Shown here one piece after another: positions 6,762 through 12,685 of a DNA stretch of 12,685 nt (the first letter of the stretch is position 1; each line of letters opens with the position of its first letter). The stretch lies in the NCBI GenBank assembly GCA_002306295.1, contig DBRI01000022.1, positions 1 to 12,685 on the forward strand. Reading direction: 5' to 3'. Below the pieces are notes generated by a model. The model did not search any database and was not told the DNA's origin. It saw nothing but the letters and a program-made list of their open reading frames with translations. The translations under genes and the position numbers were made by a program. Origin of the DNA: Patescibacteria group bacterium UBA1372. GTDB lineage: Bacteria > Patescibacteriota > Microgenomatia > UBA12405.

Positions 6762-8154
6762 TTACCCTTCTAAACAAATAATAATCTCCTTTTTGATAAA
6801 TCTGCTGATAATTTTCATCCTGATTTAATTTTTCTATCAAACTAGTTTCAAAACCTTTTTCAAAATTATCACCAACAATTCTGTTTCTCGAGGTCATGGC
6901 TATATAATCACTGTCTAATCCGTTTGGTAAATTATAAGACTCTAATCTGTGTGTCAAATGAGGCCTAATCTCCGATGAAGATGCTGTTGATGCTTTTTTT
7001 GGTATTCTCTTTAAAACCTGTTTAAACTCAGTTTCCACCTCTGTTACTTGATACATCCACCTCCATACACTAGGAGTAGTTGGTAGGGGACTATAATAAT
7101 AATTTGTTTTAACTGCCCAATACAAAAGCCAAACTGAAACTAAAACTAAGCCCAACAAGGTCAGTTTTGGAAAAATTTTTTTTAGAACCTTGTCAATCAA
7201 CCAAAAAGCCAAAATCAAAGATAATATAATTCCAACCACCATTCCACTATCATAGTGCATAGTAATACCCCTCATTTGAGCCTGATAGCTTAATAAATTT
7301 ATCACCAAATCCGGTGAAGAAATCAACACCATCGGTATTCCCAAAATTGGCAAAAAACCGAACGGCCTTAGAAGCATATAGTAATAATTTAAAGCATCTT
7401 TTGATAAAACAATACTTCTAACATATTCCAAAATACCCGTATCTAGGTCATCATTTTCTCTTTTTCCAAACCAATCCCAAGCCCAATGGCTGCCTGTCTC
7501 TGAAAAAGAAGGTATAACTATAAAAACCAATAGTCCAAACACTAAAAAACCACTTAAAAAAGTAATTAGACCAATTTTTTTATTTCTAAAAAAGAAAACA
7601 AAAATACCTATCATAGACACCATAAGTGGTACCTGTTCTTTAGTCAGCATTGCTAATACGCCAAAAATTAAATACCACCACCACTTTTTTTCCAGTGCAT
7701 AATAGACCATAAATAATAAAAAAGTCATAGCCATTGATACTCCATGAAAATCATACATATTCGTCCACTCTAAACCCGGATTAAGTAAATAAACTAAAGC
7801 CAGTAAAAATGCCAGCCAATCTCTTTTTAATACCTTTTGGGATATCTTATATACAGCCAAAGCCCCCAAACCTATAACTACCGACTGAAGTATTAAAAGC
7901 ATACCAACGTCGTTCCAGATTAAATAAAATGGGGATAATAAAACCAATATAAAATCTGAGTGAAAATTTAATCTCGAAACCAAACCCTCTTTACCTGTTA
8001 CTGAAAAAGGTTTATTAGAAAATATTGTCGTCCAAGTAGCCTGATCCATATTAGCCAAATCATAACTACTATAAAAAGCGTTATGGCGTCTTATGGATAA
8101 ATATGAAAAAACAGCCACATAAACCAAAATTAAAATAATCACTAGTCTCTTCAT
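6751..8154 (-). CDS. DUF2079 family multi-pass membrane protein (GT-C-like)
   Basis: 467 residues with about ten membrane segments and a soluble C-terminal tail (about 380-467). The N-terminal loop Y-D-L-A-N-M-D-Q-A-T-W (31-41), a conserved His65 in N-F-H-S-D-F, the helix L-L-I-L-Q-S (86-91), L-N-P-G-L-E-W (124-130), Y-D-F-H-G (134-138) and L-T-K-E-Q-V (170-175) match DUF2079 ('YDlg.fdQ', 'DFHp', 'tkEd'). The family is uncharacterised but shows the layout of GT-C glycosyltransferases: an acidic first outer loop, many helices and a soluble tail. A role in moving sugars from lipid carriers on the outer face is a reasonable inference. It starts with ATG 18 nt after the flippase-like gene and overlaps the GT39 gene by 11 nt. 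Confidence 0.87.
   Translation of the reverse strand: MKRLVIILILVYVAVFSYLSIRRHNAFYSSYDLANMDQATWTTIFSNKPFSVTGKEGLVSRLNFHSDFILVLLSPFYLIWNDVGMLLILQSVVIGLGALAVYKISQKVLKRDWLAFLLALVYLLNPGLEWTNMYDFHGVSMAMTFLLFMVYYALEKKWWWYLIFGVLAMLTKEQVPLMVSMIGIFVFFFRNKKIGLITFLSGFLVFGLLVFIVIPSFSETGSHWAWDWFGKRENDDLDTGILEYVRSIVLSKDALNYYYMLLRPFGFLPILGIPMVLISSPDLVINLLSYQAQMRGITMHYDSGMVVGIILSLILAFWLIDKVLKKIFPKLTLLGLVLVSVWLLYWAVKTNYYYSPLPTTPSVWRWMYQVTEVETEFKQVLKRIPKKASTASSSEIRPHLTHRLESYNLPNGLDSDYIAMTSRNRIVGDNFEKGFETSLIEKLNQDENYQQIYQKGDYYLFRRVSEN
6766..6771 (-). promoter_or_regulatory. Shine-Dalgarno site of the GT39 gene
   Basis: AGAAGG (with a further G) on the minus strand, four bases before the GTG at 6761, inside the end of the DUF2079 gene. 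It fixes the GTG as the start. It is the only clear Shine-Dalgarno sequence found before any start codon in this window. Confidence 0.65.
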
Positions 8155-8159
8155 TGCTT

Positions 8160-8165
8160 ATTTTA
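8160..8165 (-). promoter_or_regulatory. Possible internal -10 box before the DUF2079 gene
   Basis: TAAAAT on the minus strand, five bases before the ATG at 8154. The text TAAAATAAG followed by ACA or CA and the start codon is nearly the same as that before the GTG at 9099. The gap between the two genes is only 18 nt, so this may be an internal promoter or simply an AT-rich spacer. Confidence 0.2.
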
Positions 8166-8172
8166 AACTAAT

Positions 8173-9099
8173 TTAAAACAAGGTCAAAGCACCACCCAAT
8201 ATTGCAAACATCAAAGATAATATTCCTGAAAAAGCCGATGAAGCCAGAAGTGACTCATTAGATACAGCGTAAGTTGAAAATAAATAAACAAATAATCCCT
8301 CTCTTGGACCAAAACCAGCCACCGATATCGGTAAAATTAAAACCAAATTTATGACCGGTATTATGATCATGGTTACTAAAAGAGGTACACCGGTTTTAAA
8401 TGCCACTAATGCCAACCATCCGGATAGTGACCACAGCGGAGCTGCTAAAAGCGACAATACCAAAGCTTTAGTCATCTTTTTTTTATCAGCTTTCATTACT
8501 GCTTTTATCATCCGCTGAATTTTGTCAGGTACCTTTATTACTCCCAATGCTTTGTCTAAATCTACATAGTAAACCACCACATAAAATCCGATTACGGCAA
8601 CTAGACAACCTAAAAATAACCAAAAAACAAAATCAGGAAATTGGACTCCTATAATTTTACCCAATATTATTGACAAAAAAGCCACCAACACAAAAGCTGT
8701 AAAACCGATTATCCTGTCTAATACCACTGACCCCGCCAAACCTGCTTTTGTTAATTTTGGATATCTTTTAATCAAAGGTAACCACTTAATTAAATCAGCA
8801 CTCATCGATGAGGGTAAAAATATAGCATAAAATCTAGCCGTCAAAGATGACTTTACTAAAAAAGCCACATCAGCAAAACTATATTCTTCCAAAATCAACA
8901 TCGCCCATCTCCAGGCAACTATGAAAGAAGATACTATCCAAAATATTAAAGATACTACTAAAAACCAAACCGGTACGTTGATTATTTGATCCCAAATCTC
9001 ACCCAAATCTATTTTTTTAAACACTAACCACAGCAATAAAGCTGATATCAAAAGTTGTCCAATTTTTAGTAGTCTTTTATCTTTAAAAAATTTTTGCAC
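8173..9099 (-). CDS. Flippase-like membrane protein (UPF0104 / LPG-synthase transmembrane domain, AglD-type)
   Basis: 308 residues with about eight hydrophobic segments. Family marks: F-L-P-S-S-M-S-A-D-L-I-K-W (94-106; usually LP..iGGD..R), S-V-V-L-D-R-I-I-G-F (124-133), and P-I-S-V-A-G-F-G-P-R-E-G (257-268; usually PIS.gGlG.RE), then a C-terminal helix ending in GGALTLF. This is the flippase-like domain that also occurs as the membrane part of MprF, where it moves a modified lipid across the membrane. The stand-alone versions are often encoded with glycosyltransferases, suggesting lipid or lipid-linked sugar transport; this is inferred, not proven. First gene of the minus-strand operon. The start is GTG at 9099: only 22 nt separate it from the divergent GT4 gene, and the -10-like box sits six bases upstream. 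Confidence 0.85.
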   Translation of the reverse strand: MQKFFKDKRLLKIGQLLISALLLWLVFKKIDLGEIWDQIINVPVWFLVVSLIFWIVSSFIVAWRWAMLILEEYSFADVAFLVKSSLTARFYAIFLPSSMSADLIKWLPLIKRYPKLTKAGLAGSVVLDRIIGFTAFVLVAFLSIILGKIIGVQFPDFVFWLFLGCLVAVIGFYVVVYYVDLDKALGVIKVPDKIQRMIKAVMKADKKKMTKALVLSLLAAPLWSLSGWLALVAFKTGVPLLVTMIIIPVINLVLILPISVAGFGPREGLFVYLFSTYAVSNESLLASSAFSGILSLMFAILGGALTLF

Positions 9100-9105
9100 T
9101 GTCTT

Positions 9106-9111
9106 ATTTTA
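9106..9111 (-). promoter_or_regulatory. Candidate -10 box of the five-gene minus-strand operon (leaderless)
   Basis: TAAAAT on the minus strand, six bases before the GTG at 9099, with no Shine-Dalgarno sequence in the 22-nt gap. It overlaps by two bases the candidate -10 box of the divergent plus-strand operon. No recognisable -35. Confidence 0.4.
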
Positions 9112-9115
9112 TACT
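9110..9115 (+). promoter_or_regulatory. Candidate -10 box of the plus-strand glycosyltransferase operon (leaderless)
   Basis: TATACT (5 of 6 match to TATAAT), six bases before the ATG at 9122. Its -35 region would fall inside the first codons of the divergent gene and shows no TTGACA-like hexamer. There is no Shine-Dalgarno sequence. Confidence 0.4.
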
Positions 9116-9121
9116 ACATCA

Positions 9122-10309
9122 ATGCATATTCTTTTTTTAAGCCATATTTGGCCGCCAGCTATAGACGGCGGATCTCAGATTATCTACCAGACCCAAAAAC
9201 ATTTAAAAAAACTTGGTCACCAAACATTAGTTCTAACCACAGACTGTTTTTCCACCGATGATTTTATTATTCCTAAATCTAAAATCTTAAACCTTAAATC
9301 TAGTCAAGTCATTCGTCTATCTGTCTACAAAACCAAACTATTTGTTTATCTAAATAAACTTGTCCTATTCTTAAATCTTAAATCTTACATCTTAAATCTG
9401 GTCAGGATTGGACCTATTTTTAAACCACTTACTTTTGTTAAAGCTCTGCTCAAAGTCAAACAATTCAAACCCGATATTATAATTGCCGGGCCTTTTCCCA
9501 CTACCATTAGCCTCTATGCTTATATACTTTCTAAAATTTTTAAAACCAAACTGATTACCTTACCCTGCTTTCACCCCCAAGACCCAGATTTCCAAAACAA
9601 AATATTACTAAACATAATTAAAAAATCTAATTTAATCTGGACTTTGTCAGATTACGAACAAACTTACCTTAAAAATAAACTAGAAATAGATAAAAATAAT
9701 TTTTTTGTCTCTCCACCGGGTATTAACCTCAAGGCCTTAAAAATAATCCCTCAAAAACCAAACACTTTTAATATTCTTTTTTTGGGTAACTTTGCTGCTC
9801 ATAAAAGAATTGAACTTTTGACTAAAGCCTTCTCTTGTATTAATCAAAAATATCCAAACACTAGTCTTACCATTGCCGGCCAAAAAACTTTATATTTCCC
9901 CACAATTAAAAAACAAATCGATAAAATATCTCCAGACATTAAATCAAAAATTAAAATCTACCCTCAAAAATATGATTCAATCCAACTTAAAAAATTTCTC
10001 GATCAGTCTCATCTTCTGGTCAATCCGTCTATCCATGAAAGCTTTGGCATAGTCTTTATGGAAGCTCTAAGTAGGGGAGTACCCATAATTGGATCAAATA
10101 TTCCCAACGTTTCCGATTTAATTAACTCATCTAAGGCCGGTCTTGTCTTTAAAAAAGACAATTTAAAAGATTTAGTTGAAAAAATAAGTACACTAATAAC
10201 AAACCAAAACTTATACAAACAATTTAGTCAAAATGGTCTAAAATTTAGTCAGGCTTTTAATTGGCCTAAAATTATTAAAAAATTGAATGAAAAAATTGCC
10301 GACCTATAG
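9122..10309 (+). CDS. GT4 family glycosyltransferase (GT-B fold)
   Basis: 395 residues. The N-terminal domain starts with M-H-I-L-F-L-S-H-I-W-P-P and the flexible G-G-S-Q loop (16-19), and contains F-K-P-D-I-I-I-A (115-122). The C-terminal domain has N-I-L-F-L-G-N-F-A-A-H-K-R (217-229), the usual first strand and basic donor-site residues, and H-E-S-F-G-I-V-F-M-E-A-L-S-R-G-V-P-I-I (305-323) with an intact EX7E (E306, E314). It moves a sugar from a nucleotide donor in the cytoplasm, presumably to a lipid-linked glycan; donor and acceptor are unknown. It heads the plus-strand operon and its 3' end overlaps the DUF192 gene by 23 nt. Two stretches of the N-terminal domain (about residues 50-62 and 83-95) are encoded by degenerate TCTTAAA heptamer repeats, so this region may be an insertion or an expanded loop. 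Confidence 0.9.
   Translation: MHILFLSHIWPPAIDGGSQIIYQTQKHLKKLGHQTLVLTTDCFSTDDFIIPKSKILNLKSSQVIRLSVYKTKLFVYLNKLVLFLNLKSYILNLVRIGPIFKPLTFVKALLKVKQFKPDIIIAGPFPTTISLYAYILSKIFKTKLITLPCFHPQDPDFQNKILLNIIKKSNLIWTLSDYEQTYLKNKLEIDKNNFFVSPPGINLKALKIIPQKPNTFNILFLGNFAAHKRIELLTKAFSCINQKYPNTSLTIAGQKTLYFPTIKKQIDKISPDIKSKIKIYPQKYDSIQLKKFLDQSHLLVNPSIHESFGIVFMEALSRGVPIIGSNIPNVSDLINSSKAGLVFKKDNLKDLVEKISTLITNQNLYKQFSQNGLKFSQAFNWPKIIKKLNEKIADL
9271..9308 (+). repeat. Heptamer repeat array A inside the GT4 gene
   Basis: Four degenerate units of TCTTAAA (TCCTAAA, TCTAAAA, TCTTAAA, CCTTAAA), then TCTAGTCAAG. It matches array B (9369-9406) at 32 of 38 positions without gaps. It is read in-frame as coding sequence, in a different reading phase from array B. 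Confidence 0.7.
9369..9406 (+). repeat. Heptamer repeat array B inside the GT4 gene
   Basis: Four units of TCTTAAA, three perfect and one TCTTACA, then TCTGGTCAGG. It starts 98 nt after array A. 98 is not a multiple of three, so the shared DNA is translated in two frames within one protein; the period of seven still makes both copies give an L-N-L-K-S segment. Confidence 0.75.
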
Positions 10310-10727
10310 TCTCTTAGCTATTTTTATTTTTGCTTTAATTTACTTTTGGCCTAAAAAACAAAGTTCAACCCCTACTATCAATATAGATATTAATGGTACA
10401 AATTATAATCTGGAAATTGCTAAAACTATCTTTGAAAAGAGCAGGGGACTGTCAAAAAGAGCTGAACTTTGCCCAACTTGCGGTATGATCTTTATTTACC
10501 AAAACGAAGGTACTTATCCTTTTTGGATGAAAGATACTCTAATACCACTTGATATTATTTGGTTGGATAAAACTGGTAAAGTCATTGACATAAAAACCGG
10601 TAAGCCAAATGATCTGACTCCGCTAACCAACTCTGCTCCAGCTCAATATATCATCGAACTTAATCCTAATGTCTCCGGCCTTAAAATCGGTGATGTTATT
10701 AACTTACAAAACTTTATGAACTTGTAA
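10287..10727 (+). CDS. DUF192 protein with N-terminal membrane anchor
   Basis: 146 residues: a short basic start, one hydrophobic segment (about 6-21; signal anchor, no lipobox Cys), then a DUF192 domain (about 30-142). Domain marks: the strand NLEIAKT (41-47), R-G-L (53-55), G-M-I-F (66-69), F-W-M-K-D-T (79-84), I-P-L-D-I-I-W-L-D (86-94), Y-I-I-E-L (121-125) and I-G-D-V-I-N-L (134-140). The domain would face the outside. Its function is unknown; members are small secreted or anchored beta proteins. Unusual here is C-P-T-C (62-65) directly before G-M, where relatives usually have an acidic turn. The ATG lies in a 23-nt overlap with the GT4 gene; the later in-frame Met at 67 is inside the domain, so 10287 is right. 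The last three codons are part of a short tandem duplication with the start of the next gene. Confidence 0.88.
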   Translation: MKKLPTYSLLAIFIFALIYFWPKKQSSTPTINIDINGTNYNLEIAKTIFEKSRGLSKRAELCPTCGMIFIYQNEGTYPFWMKDTLIPLDIIWLDKTGKVIDIKTGKPNDLTPLTNSAPAQYIIELNPNVSGLKIGDVINLQNFMNL

Positions 10728-10739
10728 CTTTATGAACTT
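10710..10739 (+). repeat. Short tandem duplication across the DUF192 stop and the GT2 start
   Basis: AACTTTATGAACTT occurs at 10710-10723 and again at 10726-10739 (period 16, identical over 14 bases). In the first copy ATG-AAC-TTG-TAA gives the last codons of the DUF192 gene; in the second ATG-AAC-TTT begins the GT2 gene. A weaker third copy (ACTTTATAAACTT) follows directly. Confidence 0.7.
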
Positions 10740-11679
10740 TATAAACTTTTCTATTATCATTCCCAATCTAAATGGTTCTGCCTTATTAAAGGATTGTCTA
10801 ACCTCCCTTCTTCAATCAATCAACAAAACTCCCGATAACGTTTTTGAAATAATTTTAGTAGACAATGCTTCTACTGATGATTCTATTGATGTTTTTTCAC
10901 AATTAACAACAAATCTACATACCTCAATTATTCTTAACCCCAAAAACTATGGTTTTGCCAAAGCCATAAACATTGGCATAACCAAAGCCAAATATGACTA
11001 TGTAATAGTATGTAATAACGATATTAAATTTGACTCCAATTGGTTTGAAGAAATCACCAAGGCTATTACTAAAAAGCCAAAATATGCTTCTTATTTTGGC
11101 CTGGTTTTAAACAAAGACGGTAGTCTTATCGAAAGCACCGGCCTAAAATATTTTTGGCGTGGCAAAGCCAAAAATATAAATAACGGTCTACCTTATACTA
11201 AAGAACTAAAGAACTCTAGTACTATAGTTCCGATTTGGGGTGCTTCCGCTTCCCTGGTTGTTTATAAAAAAGAAATTATTCAAAAAATTGGTGGCTTTGA
11301 CGACAACTTTTTTGCCTATGAAGAAGATGTTGATCTGGCTTTTAGACTAAATAAATTTGGCTATAAAACTCTATTTATCCCTAAAGCTATCTCATATCAC
11401 TTGGGTGGAGCCACTAGCAGTAAAATGGGTAATTTTAGGGCCAAAATGGATGCCAAAAACTGGATACTCTTAATTGCCAAAAACTATTCATTTAAACAAA
11501 TACTTAAATATTTCCTTCAAATTATTGAAGAAAGACTTAGAAATTTTTCCGGACTTTGTAAGCAAACCATAAAAATCTATCAATGGAAATCTATTTGGAT
11601 GCTGCCGGCAAGCATTTTCCAAGTTTACGGACAAATTTTGTTAAAATTACCTATAGTTTTATCAAAACGAAACAAATGA
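10732..11679 (+). CDS. GT2 family glycosyltransferase (WbbL/rhamnosyltransferase-like)
   Basis: 315 residues with a GT-A domain: F-S-I-I-I-P-N-L-N-G (6-15), I-L-V-D-N-A-S-T-D-D (41-50), N-Y-G-F-A-K-A-I-N-I-G (72-82), the metal site C-N-N-D (94-97), W-G-A-S-A-S-L-V-V-Y-K-K (169-180), G-G-F-D-D-N-F-F-A-Y-E-E-D-V-D-L-A-F-R (187-205) and S-Y-H-L-G-G (221-226). This set is typical of WbbL-like rhamnosyl- and related sugar transferases that extend cell-wall or surface glycans in the cytoplasm. The C-terminal 80 residues contain amphipathic or membrane-associating helices but no clear membrane span. The start lies 4 nt after the DUF192 stop, without a Shine-Dalgarno sequence. The TGA stop overlaps the next ATG (ATGA), so the two are probably translated in a coupled way. 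Rhamnose specificity is not shown by sequence alone. Confidence 0.9.
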   Translation: MNFINFSIIIPNLNGSALLKDCLTSLLQSINKTPDNVFEIILVDNASTDDSIDVFSQLTTNLHTSIILNPKNYGFAKAINIGITKAKYDYVIVCNNDIKFDSNWFEEITKAITKKPKYASYFGLVLNKDGSLIESTGLKYFWRGKAKNINNGLPYTKELKNSSTIVPIWGASASLVVYKKEIIQKIGGFDDNFFAYEEDVDLAFRLNKFGYKTLFIPKAISYHLGGATSSKMGNFRAKMDAKNWILLIAKNYSFKQILKYFLQIIEERLRNFSGLCKQTIKIYQWKSIWMLPASIFQVYGQILLKLPIVLSKRNK

Positions 11680-12685
11680 TAATCGGCATTGACATCAGCT
11701 CTATTCAATACGGCACGGGAGTCAGCAACTACACTCTAAACCTGGTAAAAAATCTCATAAAAATTGATAAAGCCAATACCTACAAACTTTTTTACGCATC
11801 CCTACGAAATCCACTTCCAAAAGACATCCTCAAATTACGCTCAAACAGAATTAAAATCTACGACTTTAAAATCCCCATATCTTTTTTTGTTTTTATCTGG
11901 AATAAGCTTAATATAATCCCCATTGAACTATTTATAGGTAAATTAGACATATTTCATTCTAGTGACTATTATCACACTCCTAGTTTGAAAGCTAAACTTA
12001 TTACTACAGTTCATGATCTGACTCCCTTTTTATATAGTAACTGGCTACATCCCTCTATTGTTAAAAACCACCATCTAAAATTTAAACACATCCAAAAATA
12101 CGACCATTTTATTTGTGTTTCCCAAACTACTCAAAACGATCTCATAAAGCTTTTTCCAAAAATTGGAAATAAAACATCAGTCGTCTATGAAGCTAGTGAA
12201 GAAAAATATAAAAAATTTTTCAATTTAGCCGATTACAAAAGACAAAAAATAATTGATAATTTCAAGCAAAAATACAATCTATCTGACTTTGTTTTGGCTC
12301 AAGGTACCAGAGAACCCAGAAAAAATTTAACCAGACTCATCAAAGCGTTTATTAAATTTAAAAAGCTATATCCCACCTCCACTTTAGATCTGGCTATAAC
12401 TGGCAAATACGGCTGGGGAAAAGATATTGTAACTTCACAACCTAACTATATAAAAATACTTGGTTATTTACCTGAATCTGATATGGTGCCCTCGCACGCC
12501 TCGGCCCTGGCTTTGGTTTATCCTTCTCTTTATGAAGGCTTTGGATTACCTATACTTAAAGCCATGGCAGTTGGCACTCCTGTCATCACTAGTCTAAATA
12601 CTTCTATGGCAGAAATTTGCCAAAACTCAGCTCTTTTAGTAGATCCTAAATCAATAAATTCTATTTACAAGGCCATAAAAACAAT
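11676..12685 (+). CDS. GT4 family glycosyltransferase, 3'-truncated by the window edge (mannosyltransferase-B-like)
   Basis: Open from the ATG at 11676 (ATGA overlap with the GT2 gene) to the end of the window: 336 codons plus two bases. Starts M-I-I-G-I-D-I-S-S with a G-T-G-V-S-N-Y-T loop, the usual start of GT4 mtfB/WbaZ-like enzymes. Further marks: D-I-F-H-S-S-D-Y-Y and T-V-H-D-L-T-P (acceptor side), F-I-C-V-S-Q-T-T-Q-N-D-L, Q-G-T-R-E-P-R-K-N-L-T-R-L (donor site), I-L-G-Y-L-P-E-S-D-M, and Y-P-S-L-Y-E-G-F-G-L-P-I-L-K-A-M-A-V-G-T-P-V-I. In this last motif the second Glu of EX7E is Lys (E287, K295). About 30-40 C-terminal residues are missing. It would add a sugar (mannose or similar) to a growing cytoplasmic glycan, along with the GT4 and GT2 upstream. 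Confidence 0.88.
   Translation, partial: MIIGIDISSIQYGTGVSNYTLNLVKNLIKIDKANTYKLFYASLRNPLPKDILKLRSNRIKIYDFKIPISFFVFIWNKLNIIPIELFIGKLDIFHSSDYYHTPSLKAKLITTVHDLTPFLYSNWLHPSIVKNHHLKFKHIQKYDHFICVSQTTQNDLIKLFPKIGNKTSVVYEASEEKYKKFFNLADYKRQKIIDNFKQKYNLSDFVLAQGTREPRKNLTRLIKAFIKFKKLYPTSTLDLAITGKYGWGKDIVTSQPNYIKILGYLPESDMVPSHASALALVYPSLYEGFGLPILKAMAVGTPVITSLNTSMAEICQNSALLVDPKSINSIYKAIKT

Noticed and set aside
9271..9406. CRISPR array or IS terminal repeats
   Set aside because: Only two 38-base copies made of heptamers, inside a coding frame, with no spacer pattern, transposase or target duplication.
10009..10218. Minus-strand open frame inside the GT4 gene
   Set aside because: Antisense to the EX7E region of a clear GT4 protein; composition is just the complement of that gene.
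1..12685. Alternative genetic code with TGA read as glycine or tryptophan
   Set aside because: The GT2 gene ends with TGA in an ATGA overlap with the next gene, at the expected family length, and genes carry no in-frame TGA.

Overview
The window is compact, AT-rich bacterial DNA with twelve protein-coding genes, two of them cut by the window edges. I see no RNA genes, insertion sequences or CRISPR arrays. Gene gaps are 4-53 nt and many genes overlap by 4-37 nt. TAA, TAG and TGA all act as stops, so the code is the standard bacterial one (table 11), not the TGA=Gly code of Gracilibacteria/Absconditabacteria. The dense set of membrane glycosyltransferases, DUF2079 and DUF192 proteins, together with weak Shine-Dalgarno sites, looks like a Candidate Phyla Radiation (Patescibacteria) genome, possibly Microgenomates. 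This placement is a judgement from gene style; there is no phylogenetic marker in the window.

Layout. (1) 1-1134, +: the 3' part of a multi-pass GT39-like (PMT/ArnT/RgtA type) membrane glycosyltransferase. (2) 1157-2916, -: galE (UDP-glucose 4-epimerase), then a short RmlA-type sugar-1-phosphate nucleotidylyltransferase; both make activated sugars. (3) 2962-3621, +: a small membrane protein of a family of unknown function with an EEISWGQR motif, divergent from galE and tail-to-tail with the next block. (4) 3585-9099, -: a tightly packed five-gene operon, transcribed from 9099 down: flippase-like UPF0104/LPG-synthase-TM protein, DUF2079 membrane protein, GT39 membrane glycosyltransferase, DPM1/ArnC-like GT2, and a membrane-anchored protein with a probable degenerate CAP/SCP domain. 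(5) 9122-12685, +: a second operon divergent from the first: GT4 glycosyltransferase, lipoprotein-like DUF192 protein, WbbL-like GT2, and a second GT4 that runs off the end.

How they may work together. GalE and the RmlA-like enzyme would supply nucleotide sugars. The DPM1-like GT2 would load a sugar onto polyprenyl phosphate at the inner face of the membrane, and the GT39 and perhaps DUF2079 proteins would use lipid-linked sugar on the outer face. The UPF0104 protein is a candidate transporter or accessory factor. The soluble GT4/GT2 enzymes would build a cell-surface glycan in the cytoplasm. This is a surface-polysaccharide or glycoprotein/glycolipid locus; substrates cannot be read from sequence.

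The points most worth a second look are: a heptanucleotide (TCTTAAA) repeat array present twice inside one GT4 gene and read in two different frames; -10-like boxes placed 5-7 nt before start codons, suggesting leaderless mRNAs, including two overlapping divergent boxes in a 22-nt gap; a GT4 whose EX7E motif reads EX7K; and the degenerate CAP-like protein at the end of the lipid-linked glycosylation operon.
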